This document shows, in pieces, positions 36,842 through 45,329 of a stretch of 64,000 bases of DNA. Source of the DNA: Lysobacteraceae bacterium NML93-0793 (GTDB taxonomy: Bacteria; Pseudomonadota; Gammaproteobacteria; Xanthomonadales; Xanthomonadaceae); the NCBI GenBank assembly GCA_002324875.1, contig NTJG01000001.1:62001-126000 (forward strand). Direction: 5' to 3'. The notes under the pieces were generated by a model that was given only the letters and a program-made list of their open reading frames with translations, did no database searches and was not told the origin of the DNA. Made by a program: the position numbers and the translations under genes. Positions within the stretch are counted from its first letter, which is position 1; each line of letters begins with the position of its first letter.

Positions 36842-38575
36842 TCAGCGGCCGCGCAGCCGCAGGCCCACCACCAGCGGGTCGTGATCCGAGCTGCGCCAGG
36901 GGCCGGCGGCTTCGCGTTCGCGCATGTCGTCGGGCTCGTCGGCATTGGTGTGCCACTTCGCCGCGCCGGCCACGCGCGCGGCCAGCGCCGGGCTCAGCAG
37001 AGCATGGTCCAGGCGCCCGGCCTGGCCGTCGAAGACGAAGCTGTGCGGCGGCTCGCCCGGACCCGCGGCGAACGGATCGCGCCAGCCGGCATCGTAGAAC
37101 AGGCGCAGCGGATCCTCGCGGGCGTAGGCGTTGAAGTCGCCGACCACGGCGACCCGTTCGCCCGCGCCGGTGGGCGCCTTGCCCAGCCAGTCGAGCACGC
37201 GGCGTGCCGAGTCGGTGCGCGTGGCATTCCAGCAGGCCTGGCCGTCGCCGCGATCGGCATCGGCGCCGTCGGCGCTGCCGCAACCCTTGGACTTGAAGTG
37301 CACGGCGACGACGCTGAAGTCGGCACCGTCGGGCCGGCCGCCCTGCACCGGCACGAAGGCCTGGGCCAATGGCACGCGGCTGGAACGCGCGAACGGACCG
37401 CCGTCGAGCGTCGCCGGCGCGCCCTGCGGCTGCACGCGCGTGCTGCGGTAGATCAGGCCGACGCGGATCGCATCCGTGCCCGGCCCCTTGCCCGCGTCGA
37501 CGAAGCGCCAGTCGCGCGCCGGGCCGGCGGCGTTGAGCGCGTCCACCAGCTGGGCGATGCTCGAGTCGGGGCCGTAGCCGTCGTTCTCCAGCTCCATCAG
37601 CGCGGCCACGTCGACGTCGAGCGCGGTGACCGTCGACACCAGACCGTCGAGCTGCCGCGCGTACTGCGCCGGCGTCTCGGCGCCGCGGGGCGTGGGAAAG
37701 CCGCCGCCGCGACCGTCGCCGTTGAACAGGTTCTCGAGATTGAACGCGGCGATGCGCACGTCGCCCTCGACCTGCGGCGGGGCCGGGCGCGGCGCCGGCT
37801 GCACCTGCACGGGCGCGGTGAGCTGCAGACGCCAGGCGCCGTGACGGTGATCGACGATGCCTTCGACGCCGGTCAGCACGCTGCCGCTGCGCAGGGCGAG
37901 GGCGGTCTCGGGCAGGTACCAGGGCGCGCCGCCGGCCGGGGCGTCGTCCCGGCCGTCGTCGATCAGGATGCGACGGCTGTCGTTGGCGGCCTGCACCATC
38001 GCGGCCTGCGCACCCGGCCAGGCGATCTCGCTGGGCACGTACAGGCGGCCGTCGAAACTGGCGACCAGGGTGCCGCGGGTCGCGCGTTCGCGCTGGCCGC
38101 TGACGGTCAACGGGGCATCGATCCGCACCCATTGCCCGGCCAGCCTCGACCAGTCGTCGGGTGCGCCCGCCAGCCGCAGCGGCGCCAGTGCCGGCGCCGG
38201 GCTGGCGAGTGTCTCGACGCGCGCCGGGCGCAGGGTGGGCAGGCCGTCGACGCTGCGCAGCGTGCCGCGCACCCGGACGTGGGCGCCGGCGGCAGGCGCG
38301 GGCATGCCCGCGACGGCTTCGACGAAGACCGCCGCGTGCCGGTCGCGGCCCGGTGTCGCGGACTGCAGGAACCACCCACCCAGAGCCTGGGCGAAGGCGC
38401 CGGTCACAAGGCCGTCCACGCTCTGCTGTGCGTCGGTGAACACCACCGGCGATGCATCGATGACCGGCGCGTCCGACGCGGGCGGAGCGGCGGGCGCCGT
38501 CGCGCGGCAGGCGGTGAGCAGCGCGCAGACGAGCAGGCCGGGCAGCAGGCGGGCGGGGCGGAGCGGTCGCGACAT
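36842..38575 (-). CDS. exported endonuclease/exonuclease/phosphatase-family nuclease lipoprotein (ExeM/NucH-like)
   Basis: A 577-residue secreted DNase-like enzyme. The lipobox LLTACRAT predicts a lipid anchor at about Cys23. Residues 40-280 contain an OB-fold-like region often found in ExeM proteins (VRVRGTLRSVDGLPTL). The catalytic domain follows: FNLENLFN, ALMELENDGYG, GDFNAYAREDP, LDHALLS and SSDHDPL. The start at 38575 has a GGAGA site; an ATG at 38590 is the alternative. It probably degrades extracellular DNA for nutrients or biofilm turnover. Confidence 0.86.
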   Translation of the reverse strand: MSRPLRPARLLPGLLVCALLTACRATAPAAPPASDAPVIDASPVVFTDAQQSVDGLVTGAFAQALGGWFLQSATPGRDRHAAVFVEAVAGMPAPAAGAHVRVRGTLRSVDGLPTLRPARVETLASPAPALAPLRLAGAPDDWSRLAGQWVRIDAPLTVSGQRERATRGTLVASFDGRLYVPSEIAWPGAQAAMVQAANDSRRILIDDGRDDAPAGGAPWYLPETALALRSGSVLTGVEGIVDHRHGAWRLQLTAPVQVQPAPRPAPPQVEGDVRIAAFNLENLFNGDGRGGGFPTPRGAETPAQYARQLDGLVSTVTALDVDVAALMELENDGYGPDSSIAQLVDALNAAGPARDWRFVDAGKGPGTDAIRVGLIYRSTRVQPQGAPATLDGGPFARSSRVPLAQAFVPVQGGRPDGADFSVVAVHFKSKGCGSADGADADRGDGQACWNATRTDSARRVLDWLGKAPTGAGERVAVVGDFNAYAREDPLRLFYDAGWRDPFAAGPGEPPHSFVFDGQAGRLDHALLSPALAARVAGAAKWHTNADEPDDMREREAAGPWRSSDHDPLVVGLRLRGR

Positions 38576-38613
38576 CAGGTGGATCTCCATCGGCCTCGAC
38601 GGCCTGATACGAC

Positions 38614-38636
38614 GACGCCGCCCGGAAGGCGGCGTC
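38614..38636 (-). terminator. hairpin after the cytochrome c5 gene
   Basis: Stem GACGCCGCC and GGCGGCGTC around CGGAA lies 27 bp beyond the cytochrome stop codon. It is not followed by a T-run, so its role as terminator is uncertain. Confidence 0.4.
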
Positions 38637-38663
38637 AGAAACGGGCGCACGACCCGCCGGACG

Positions 38664-39179
38664 TTACTTGAGGTTGTCGATCATCCAGTCGACGGCGGCG
38701 TGCATCTGCTCGTCGTTGAGCGCCGGGTTGCCGCCGCGCGCGGGCATCACGCCGGCCGCGCCGGTGAAGCCTTCGATCGAGTGCCGGTACAGGGTTTCGG
38801 TGCCTTGGGCGATGCGCGCATCCCAGTGCTGGCGATCCAGCGTCGGTGCGCCGCCCGCGCCCGAGGTGTGGCAGCCGGCGCAGAGATTCTGGTAGATCGT
38901 GCCGCCATCGAGCGTGCCGCCATACGCGGACTGCGCCGCGGCGGCTGCCGCCGCGGCGGCCGTGGCCGCAGCCTGCGATGCCGCGCCGGTGGCGCCGGCA
39001 TACACCGCGCCGACGGGCGCGATCCGGGCCTCGGTGCGCTTGGCGACGTTGGGCGGCGTTTCGGTGGGCACCGACCGGTGCAGGAACCACGCGCCGAGAA
39101 TGAGGCCAAGCGTGACGATGCTCAGGAACACGAGCACCAGCGAGAAACGCTTGAGGAATTCGAGATCGTAATTACGCAC
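38664..39179 (-). CDS. membrane-anchored cytochrome c5 family protein
   Basis: A 171-residue monohaem cytochrome c. One N-terminal helix (about residues 12-34, SLVLVFLSIVTLGLILGAWF) anchors it. An Ala-rich linker (about residues 60-80) leads to the haem site CAGCH near residue 100 and the Met ligand in GVMPARGG. It acts on the periplasmic face as an electron carrier. Gene ending AAVDWMIDNLK is typical of cytochrome c5. It is followed by a nuclease gene. Confidence 0.9.
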   Translation of the reverse strand: MRNYDLEFLKRFSLVLVFLSIVTLGLILGAWFLHRSVPTETPPNVAKRTEARIAPVGAVYAGATGAASQAAATAAAAAAAAAQSAYGGTLDGGTIYQNLCAGCHTSGAGGAPTLDRQHWDARIAQGTETLYRHSIEGFTGAAGVMPARGGNPALNDEQMHAAVDWMIDNLK

Positions 39180-39526
39180 GAAACACCCTTGGCGGCATGG
39201 CCCTCGGCCACAGCTGCGGCCGAGTATACGGGCAGGGTTTCAAGATTGCTGCGGCCGGGCGTGGCCGGGTGCCGGGCCCGGCGCGCAGATGCGGCTCGGG
39301 CCCGCGCGCACGATCACGCGCGGGACGGCTGGAGGCGAAGCGGCATGCATGACACGCCTGCATTCGCCTGCGGCCAACGGACGGTCGGCCTCCGCAGGCG
39401 CCTTGCGGCACGGGTGACCACGACGCGCCGGCCCGGGCAACCGGCATCGGGACAAGTGTTGCGCAGTCGTTCCGACGGTGCGTGCGGGCGCGCGACGGGC
39501 ATTCGCGCGCCCGCGCCCCACAGGCC
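39180..39526. other. gene-free spacer, no signal recognised
   Basis: The 347 bp between the ETF-QO stop and the cytochrome start contain short self-complementary G+C-rich segments (for example GCGCGGGACG...CGATCACGCGCGG) but no gene and no clear promoter. Confidence 0.4.
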
Positions 39527-41212
39527 TCACATCCCGGCGTAGTTCGGTCCGCCGCCGCCCTGCGGGGCCACCCAGACGATGTTCTGCGTCGGGTCCTTGA
39601 TGTCGCAGGTCTTGCAGTGCACGCAGTTCTGCGCGTTGATCCGCAGGAACGGGCCGTCCGGACCGTCGAGGAATTCGTAGACCGCGGCCGGGCAGTAACG
39701 CGCCTCGGGGCCGGCGTAGGTCGCCAGGTTCACGTCGACCGGGACCGACGCGTCCTTGAGCGTCAGATGCGCCGGCTGGTCCTCGTCGTGGTTCGTGCTC
39801 GACAGATACACCGAGCTCAGGCGGTCGAAGGTCAGCACGCCGTCGGGCTTGGGATAGTCGATCTTCGCGTGCTGCGCGGCCGGTTCGAGACAGGCGTGGT
39901 CGGGCCTGTCGCGATGGATCGTCCACGGCGGCACGCGCATGCCGAGCTTCGGCAGCAGCCACTGCTCGATGCCGGTCATCAGCGTCGCGGTGGTGCGGCC
40001 CTTCTTGAACCACTGCTTGAAGTTCTTCGACTGCGACAGCTCGGCGTGCAGCCAGCTGGCTTCGAACGCGACCGGATACGCGGTGAGTTCGTCGCCGCTG
40101 CGCAACTCGCCGAGCGCGGCGAACGCGGCCTCGGCGGCGAGCATGCCGGTCTTGATCGCCGCGTGGCTGCCTTTGATGCGGCTGGCGTTGAGCGTGCCGG
40201 CCTCGCAGCCGACGAACGCGCCGCCGGGGAACACCAGTTTCGGGATCGACAGCAGGCCGCCCGCGGTGATCGAACGCGCGCCGTAGCCGATGCGCTTGCC
40301 GCCTTCGAGGTACTTGCGGATCGACGGATGGGTCTTGAAGCGCTGGAACTCTTCGAACGGGCTCAGCCACGGGTTGCGGTAATCGAGGCCGACCACCAGA
40401 CCGATCGCGACCTTGCCGTCTTCGGCGTGATAGAGGAACGAGCCGCCGTAGGTGTCGTCGGTCAACGGCCAGCCGGCGGTGTGCACCACCAGGCCCGGCT
40501 CGTGCTTGGCCGGGTCGACCTGCCACAGTTCCTTGATGCCGATGCCGTAGCTCTGCGGATCGCGGCCTGCGTCGAGCTTGAACTTCGCGATCAGTTCGCG
40601 GCCGAGCTGGCCGCGCGAGCCTTCGGCGAAGATCGTGTACTTGGCATGCAGTTCCATGCCGAGCTGGAATTCGGCGGTCGGCGCGCCGTCCTTGCCGATG
40701 CCCATGTTGCCGGTGGCGACGCCGCGCACGCGGCCATCGTCGGCGTACAGCACTTCGGCCGCGGCGAAGCCGGGGAAGATTTCGACGCCCAGTGCTTCGG
40801 CCTGGGTGGCCAGCCAGCGCGTGACCGCGCCGAGGCTGACGATGTAGTTGCCGTGGTTCTTGAAGCAGTCGGGCAGGAAGAACTCCGGCGTGGATTTCGC
40901 GCCGGTTTCGTCAAGGAACAGGAATTCGTCGCGCGTGACCGCCTGCGTGAGCGGCGCGCCTTTCTCCTTCCAGTCCGGGATCAGTTCGGTCAGCGCACGC
41001 GGATCCATGATCGCGCCCGAGAGGATGTGTGCGCCCGGCTCGGAGCCCTTCTCCAGCACGCAGACCGACACCTCGCGGCCTGCCTCGGCGGCCAGCTGTT
41101 TGAGGCGGATCGCGGTCGCCAGACCGCCGGGGCCTGCGCCCACGACGACGACGTCGTACTCCATCGATTCGCGCGGGCCGTGGGTGTCGAGCAGTTCCTG
41201 GGGTGTCGTCAT
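39527..41212 (-). CDS. electron-transfer flavoprotein-ubiquinone oxidoreductase
   Basis: A 561-residue inner-membrane-associated enzyme that passes electrons from ETF (fatty-acid and amino-acid oxidation) to ubiquinone. The FAD site VVVVGAGPGGLATAIRLKQ is near residue 21. The central quinone region includes GSFLYHAEDGKVAIGLVVGL. The C-terminal 4Fe-4S site uses Cys in RYCPAAVYEF and NCVHCKTCDIKDP. The ATG at 41212 matches the family. ETF subunit genes are not in this window. Confidence 0.95.
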   Translation of the reverse strand: MTTPQELLDTHGPRESMEYDVVVVGAGPGGLATAIRLKQLAAEAGREVSVCVLEKGSEPGAHILSGAIMDPRALTELIPDWKEKGAPLTQAVTRDEFLFLDETGAKSTPEFFLPDCFKNHGNYIVSLGAVTRWLATQAEALGVEIFPGFAAAEVLYADDGRVRGVATGNMGIGKDGAPTAEFQLGMELHAKYTIFAEGSRGQLGRELIAKFKLDAGRDPQSYGIGIKELWQVDPAKHEPGLVVHTAGWPLTDDTYGGSFLYHAEDGKVAIGLVVGLDYRNPWLSPFEEFQRFKTHPSIRKYLEGGKRIGYGARSITAGGLLSIPKLVFPGGAFVGCEAGTLNASRIKGSHAAIKTGMLAAEAAFAALGELRSGDELTAYPVAFEASWLHAELSQSKNFKQWFKKGRTTATLMTGIEQWLLPKLGMRVPPWTIHRDRPDHACLEPAAQHAKIDYPKPDGVLTFDRLSSVYLSSTNHDEDQPAHLTLKDASVPVDVNLATYAGPEARYCPAAVYEFLDGPDGPFLRINAQNCVHCKTCDIKDPTQNIVWVAPQGGGGPNYAGM

Positions 41213-41322
41213 CGTTGCCTTGGGCGGTGAGCCTGGGTGACGGGGCGTGCGTCCAGCATCGCAATCGCGATGCGACGGCCGCGTGGGCGTCGGAGTTTAA
41301 CGCGGGCCCCGGTCCGCACGGA

Positions 41323-41646
41323 TCAGCGCGGACGTGCGGGCAGCGGGAACGGCGTGACCACCTTTTCGCCGGACTCCGCATCGCGGATCGACGACTGCCC
41401 CTTGCGCTCCACGTCCTCGATCCGCAGCACGCTCTGCATCGGCAGGTGCAGCGTGCGCGTATCGCGGAACTCCTCGCGCAGGCGTTCCTCGGTCGGATCG
41501 ACCACCAGCCCCTCGTGCACGTCGAACACCAGATCCGACACCTCGACGAAGCCCCACAACCGCCCGCTCTCCACCCGTCGCGCGAACAGCACGTAGATCT
41601 TGCCGTGGCTGAGGAAGGTGATCTTGTGCAGGGTCTTGGGGGTCAT
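41323..41646 (-). CDS. DUF1820 family protein
   Basis: A 107-residue protein of a conserved gammaproteobacterial family without known function. Typical segments: HKITFLSHGKIYVLFARRV, LWGFVEVSDLVFDVHEGLVV and LPMQSVLRIEDVERKG. The frame is open much further upstream; the ATG at 41646 is the family start. It has no signal peptide. Confidence 0.82.
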   Translation of the reverse strand: MTPKTLHKITFLSHGKIYVLFARRVESGRLWGFVEVSDLVFDVHEGLVVDPTEERLREEFRDTRTLHLPMQSVLRIEDVERKGQSSIRDAESGEKVVTPFPLPARPR

Positions 41647-41663
41647 GGGGGCAATTGTAGAAG

Positions 41664-41750
41664 CCGGGATTGGGGATTCGGGAGGCGGGATTCGAAAGAG
41701 CCGCATGGAGTCGCTGTCGCAAATCCCCAATCCCGACTCCCGAATCCCGG
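41664..41750. repeat. short hairpin repeat (GGGATTGGGGATTCGGGA family)
   Basis: Left arm CCGGGATTGGGGATTCGGGA pairs with right arm CAATCCCGACTCCCGAATCC. Similar elements are at 53129-53202 and 63503-63638. It lies between the rhomboid and DUF1820 genes. Confidence 0.75.
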
Positions 41751-41753
41751 CCC

Positions 41754-42464
41754 TCAATACCCCTTCAGCCGCCGCAGCCGCTGCCCGATCGCATGGCGCG
41801 AGAGCAGGGCGAAGACCACGCCGAACAGGAAGCCGGCGACGTGTGCGGCCCAGGCCACGGCGCCGTAGGCGGGGCCGATGTAGGCGAAGAACACCTGCAG
41901 CACTGCCCAGATGCCGATCAGCAGCGAGGCCGGGGCGCGCACGAATTCCAGGAACAGGCCCAGCGGCACCACGACGCCGAGCCGCGCGCGCGGAAACAGC
42001 GCCAGATACGCGCCGATCAGCGCCGAGACCGCGCCGCTCGCGCCGATGATCAGCCGGTCGGGTGCGCCGATCACCAGCACCGCGGCCAGGTTCGCCAGCG
42101 CGCCGCCGACCAGGAACAGCACCAGCAGCCGCCACGCACCCATCAGCCGCTCGGCCGGCAGTCCGAAGATCAGCAGGAACACCAGGTTGCCGAGCAGGTG
42201 GGCCCAGTCCGCATGCAGGAACAGCGCCGTGAACAGGCGCAGCCACGGACCGGGATCGAGCCAGTTCACCTGCACGCCGTCGGTGCCGACCGGCGTGCCG
42301 TACAGCGCGCCCCAGTCCAGCAACAGCGCGTACTGGTCGGTGGCCGAGCGGGTCAGCGCCCACAGGAAGGCGGCCCAGAGCAGCGCGCACAGCATCGGCA
42401 CGGCCCAGCGGAACGGGGCCTGGTCGCGGCGTCGGGGAACGGAAATGAACATCGTGGGCGCCAT
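41754..42464 (-). CDS. rhomboid family intramembrane serine protease
   Basis: A 236-residue membrane protease with about six helices. The catalytic serine is in IGASGAVSALIGAYL and the His in WAAHVAGFLFG, forming the Ser-His dyad; the oxyanion-helix segment FLHADWAHLLGNLVFL is also clear. The start at 42464 (MAPTMFISV) or 42452 (MFISV) cannot be decided; the longer upstream frame has no support. It diverges from the FadL-type porin gene. Confidence 0.88.
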   Translation of the reverse strand: MAPTMFISVPRRRDQAPFRWAVPMLCALLWAAFLWALTRSATDQYALLLDWGALYGTPVGTDGVQVNWLDPGPWLRLFTALFLHADWAHLLGNLVFLLIFGLPAERLMGAWRLLVLFLVGGALANLAAVLVIGAPDRLIIGASGAVSALIGAYLALFPRARLGVVVPLGLFLEFVRAPASLLIGIWAVLQVFFAYIGPAYGAVAWAAHVAGFLFGVVFALLSRHAIGQRLRRLKGY

Positions 42465-42688
42465 TGTCGGACGGGACGCACGGCGCGGCAAAACCCGGCC
42501 TGCCGACGCGTGGAAATTGCCGCAGCGCAGCACGGGTCCAGACGGGCACGTACGGTATCATCCGCCCCGCTGCGCGCGTTCGGGAGGGGAATTCCGACAG
42601 GCGACGACGACGCAAGGGGGCCTGGTCACGTCCGGCGGAGCAACCACACTCGAAGTTTCAGATGTCTTTTTCGGAGAGAACGCGACAC

Positions 42689-44017
42689 ATGGCTACCACC
42701 CCCCGCTTCATCCAGTGCACGGCGCTGGCCCTCGGCGTTGCCGGCGCGCTGGCGTTCGCCGGCCAGGCCCAGGCGGCCGGCTTCCAGCTCAAGGAAAACA
42801 GCGTCAAGTCGCAGGGCACCTCGTTCGCCGGCACGGCCGCGAAGACCGGCGACAGCTCGGTCGTGACCAACAACCCCGCGGTGATGACCCAGTTCGAAGG
42901 CATCACGGTGCAGGCCGACCTGACCGTCATCGACCTCAACTACGAATTCCAGGGCAGCGGCACCGATCCGCTCGGTCGTCCGCTGAGCGGCGGCAACGGC
43001 GGCAACGCCGGCGACGTGACCCCGGTGCCGGCGCTGTCGGTCGTGCACAAGCTCGACAACGGCGTCGCGCTCGGCGCGATGATCAGCGCCCCGTTCGGCC
43101 TGAAGACCGAATACGACGCCGGCTGGGTCGGCCGCTACGCTGCGCAGACCTCGGACGTGAAGATCGTCGACCTGACCCTGTCGGGCGCGCTCGACATCAC
43201 CGACCGCTTCTCGGTGGGCCTGGGCGTGATCGCCTCGCGCGCCGACGTGACCCTGTCGCGCGCGGTCGACTTCGGCGCGCTGCTGGCGCAGTCCGGCGTG
43301 CCCGGCTTCCTGCCGCAGAGCGCGGACGGCCTGGCCGAAATCCAGGGCGACGACAACGGCTTCGGCTGGCTGGTCGGCGCGCACTTCCGCCCGACCGACA
43401 CTGTCGCCATCGGCGTGAGCTACCGCTCCGAGATCGATTACGAACTGCGCGGCACCGCCGACTGGACCGTGCCGGGCAACGCCGCGGCCGTGTTCGGCCA
43501 GGTGCGTCCGGGCCTGTTCCTCGACGGTCCCGGCGGCGCCGATCTGACCACGCCGTCGATCCTCAACGTCGGCGCCACCTGGCAGGTCACCGATGCGCTG
43601 ATGCTGTCGGCTACCTACGCCGAGACCGGCTGGTCGTCGCTGCGCGAAGTGCGCATCCAGTTCGACAACCCGGATCCGGATTCGGTCGAGCCGTTCGAAT
43701 GGCGTGACACCTACTTCGCCGCCCTCGGCGCCGAGTACACGCTCAACGAGTCGTGGAAGCTGCGTGGCGGCGTCGCGTACGACGAGACCCCGACCAGCCT
43801 CGAGCACCGCACCCCGCGCCTGCCCGATGCCAACCGCATCTTCTATTCGGTCGGCGCCACCTGGGCGATGAGCGACGCGTTCGACGTCAACTTCGCCTAC
43901 ACCCGCATCGAGCCGCGCAATCCGCGCATCGACACCACCAGCGGCGGCAGCCGCGTCGCCGGTGGCTTCGACGGCAACGCCAACCTGTTCGGCGTGTCGG
44001 CGCAGTATCGCTTCTGA
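42689..44017 (+). CDS. FadL/OmpP1-family outer-membrane transporter
   Basis: A 442-residue long-chain fatty acid or hydrophobic-compound channel. Signal peptide cleaves near AGQAQA-AGFQLKENS; the new N-terminus (FQLKENSVKSQGTSFAGTAA) and the NPA motif (NNPAVMTQF) are family hallmarks. Strand-rich body ends in FGVSAQYRF. The ATG at 42689 has a GGAGAG site; an ATG at 42662 is in frame but unlikely. A TATCAT -10-like motif lies at 42556. A strong terminator follows. Confidence 0.92.
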   Translation: MATTPRFIQCTALALGVAGALAFAGQAQAAGFQLKENSVKSQGTSFAGTAAKTGDSSVVTNNPAVMTQFEGITVQADLTVIDLNYEFQGSGTDPLGRPLSGGNGGNAGDVTPVPALSVVHKLDNGVALGAMISAPFGLKTEYDAGWVGRYAAQTSDVKIVDLTLSGALDITDRFSVGLGVIASRADVTLSRAVDFGALLAQSGVPGFLPQSADGLAEIQGDDNGFGWLVGAHFRPTDTVAIGVSYRSEIDYELRGTADWTVPGNAAAVFGQVRPGLFLDGPGGADLTTPSILNVGATWQVTDALMLSATYAETGWSSLREVRIQFDNPDPDSVEPFEWRDTYFAALGAEYTLNESWKLRGGVAYDETPTSLEHRTPRLPDANRIFYSVGATWAMSDAFDVNFAYTRIEPRNPRIDTTSGGSRVAGGFDGNANLFGVSAQYRF

Positions 44018-44052
44018 TCCGGACGGTCCTGATTACAGGACCGCGCAAGACG

Positions 44053-44082
44053 AAAAAGCCCCGCTCCGGCGGGGCTTTTTTT
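44053..44082 (+). terminator. rho-independent terminator after the FadL-type gene
   Basis: Stem AAAAAGCCCCGC pairs with GCGGGGCTTTTT around TCCG and is followed by TT. Classic strong terminator 36 bp past the stop codon. Confidence 0.92.
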
Positions 44083-44304
44083 GTGGGCGCGTCCGAAGCC
44101 ACGACCCGGCGCGTACAGCGCGTCGACGGAACACCGGCCCGACACCCGCCCTGCGTCTGCAGGCGCGCGCTCGCGCGCGAACGGGCATTCCCGGAACAGC
44201 CTTGTCGCGCGCTGATACGGGTGCGCGGCCGGGGACGTCTGGACAACTCCGCTCTCGGCCGTGCCCCGCTTTCGCAGGGATGACGGCAGTGATCCAGACC
44301 TTCC

Positions 44305-45219
44305 CTAGGCGAGCCGCGCCAGCAGCCAGGCCCAGGCAGGCAGGGTCACCAGCGACAGCAGGATGCTGTAGCCCACCAGGGCGGCGGTGAGTCGCGGCGC
44401 GAGGCCGGCGGCGATCGCCAGCGCCGCGGCGGTGATCATCGTCGGCATCGCCGCCTCCAGCACGTTCGCCTGCAGCATCGTGCCGCTCATGCCGAAGGCC
44501 CAGGACAGCGGCAGTGCGATCGCCGGCATCACCAGCAGCTTGAGCACCACGCCGGTGGCCAGAGGGCGCAGCTCGTCGCGCGGCATGCGCAGCCGGATCG
44601 ACAGGCCGACCGCCAGCATCACCATCGGCAGCATCGCGCCGGCCACGGTGCGCAGGCCGTTGTCGATCCATGCCGGCGGCTGGGCGGGCATCAGGGTCAG
44701 CGCGAACGCCAGCGCCCACAACGGCGGGAACCGCAGCATGCGCGCGAGGATCTGCCGCGCCGGCGGGGGCGTGTCGCCGGCATAGCGTGCGATGACGGTC
44801 AGGCCGAACGTCGACAGCAGCACGAAGGTGCCGAACTGGTCGTAGACCACGGCGTAGGCCACCGCGTCCTCGCCCAGCAACGCACCGATCATCGGATAGC
44901 CGATGAAGCTGCTGTTGCACAGCGCCACGCACAGCACCACCACGCCGGTTTCGTCCCGACGGAAGCGCAGCAGGCGCGCGAGCGGCCAGACCAGCAGCAC
45001 GGTGGCGCCGGCCAGCAGCCACGGCGTCGCCGCCAGGCCGATCAACGCCGGATCGAACCGCAGCGACGGCACGTGCACCAGCACCGCCGCCGGCAGACAG
45101 ACCAGCAGCACCACGCGGTTGAGCACCTCGGCTGCGCTGTCGGGCAGCACACCAAAGCGCGCGAACAGCATGCCCAGCGCGAGCATCGCGAGAATCAGGG
45201 CGAAGGCGTCGAAAGCCAC
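44305..45219 (-). CDS. AEC-family (auxin efflux carrier-like) transporter
   Basis: A 304-residue inner-membrane carrier with about ten hydrophobic helices. The two-half pattern with ALCNSSFIGYPMIGALLGED and, in the second half, GVVLKLLVMPAIALPLSWAF and ANVLEAAMPTMITAAALA fits the AEC/BART group, whose members export or take up small organic acids such as malate. Substrate cannot be assigned. The 287-bp gap to the FadL gene holds a terminator and no gene. Confidence 0.85.
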   Translation of the reverse strand: MAFDAFALILAMLALGMLFARFGVLPDSAAEVLNRVVLLVCLPAAVLVHVPSLRFDPALIGLAATPWLLAGATVLLVWPLARLLRFRRDETGVVVLCVALCNSSFIGYPMIGALLGEDAVAYAVVYDQFGTFVLLSTFGLTVIARYAGDTPPPARQILARMLRFPPLWALAFALTLMPAQPPAWIDNGLRTVAGAMLPMVMLAVGLSIRLRMPRDELRPLATGVVLKLLVMPAIALPLSWAFGMSGTMLQANVLEAAMPTMITAAALAIAAGLAPRLTAALVGYSILLSLVTLPAWAWLLARLA

Positions 45220-45329
45220 GGGGCGTCAGGCACTCGAAGGAAAACGGGGCGGCCGGTCACGGCCACGACATCGTCGCCGCGGCGGCGACGCGCAGACGGA
45301 CGGCACGCGGCCGTCCGCCTGCAGGCGCA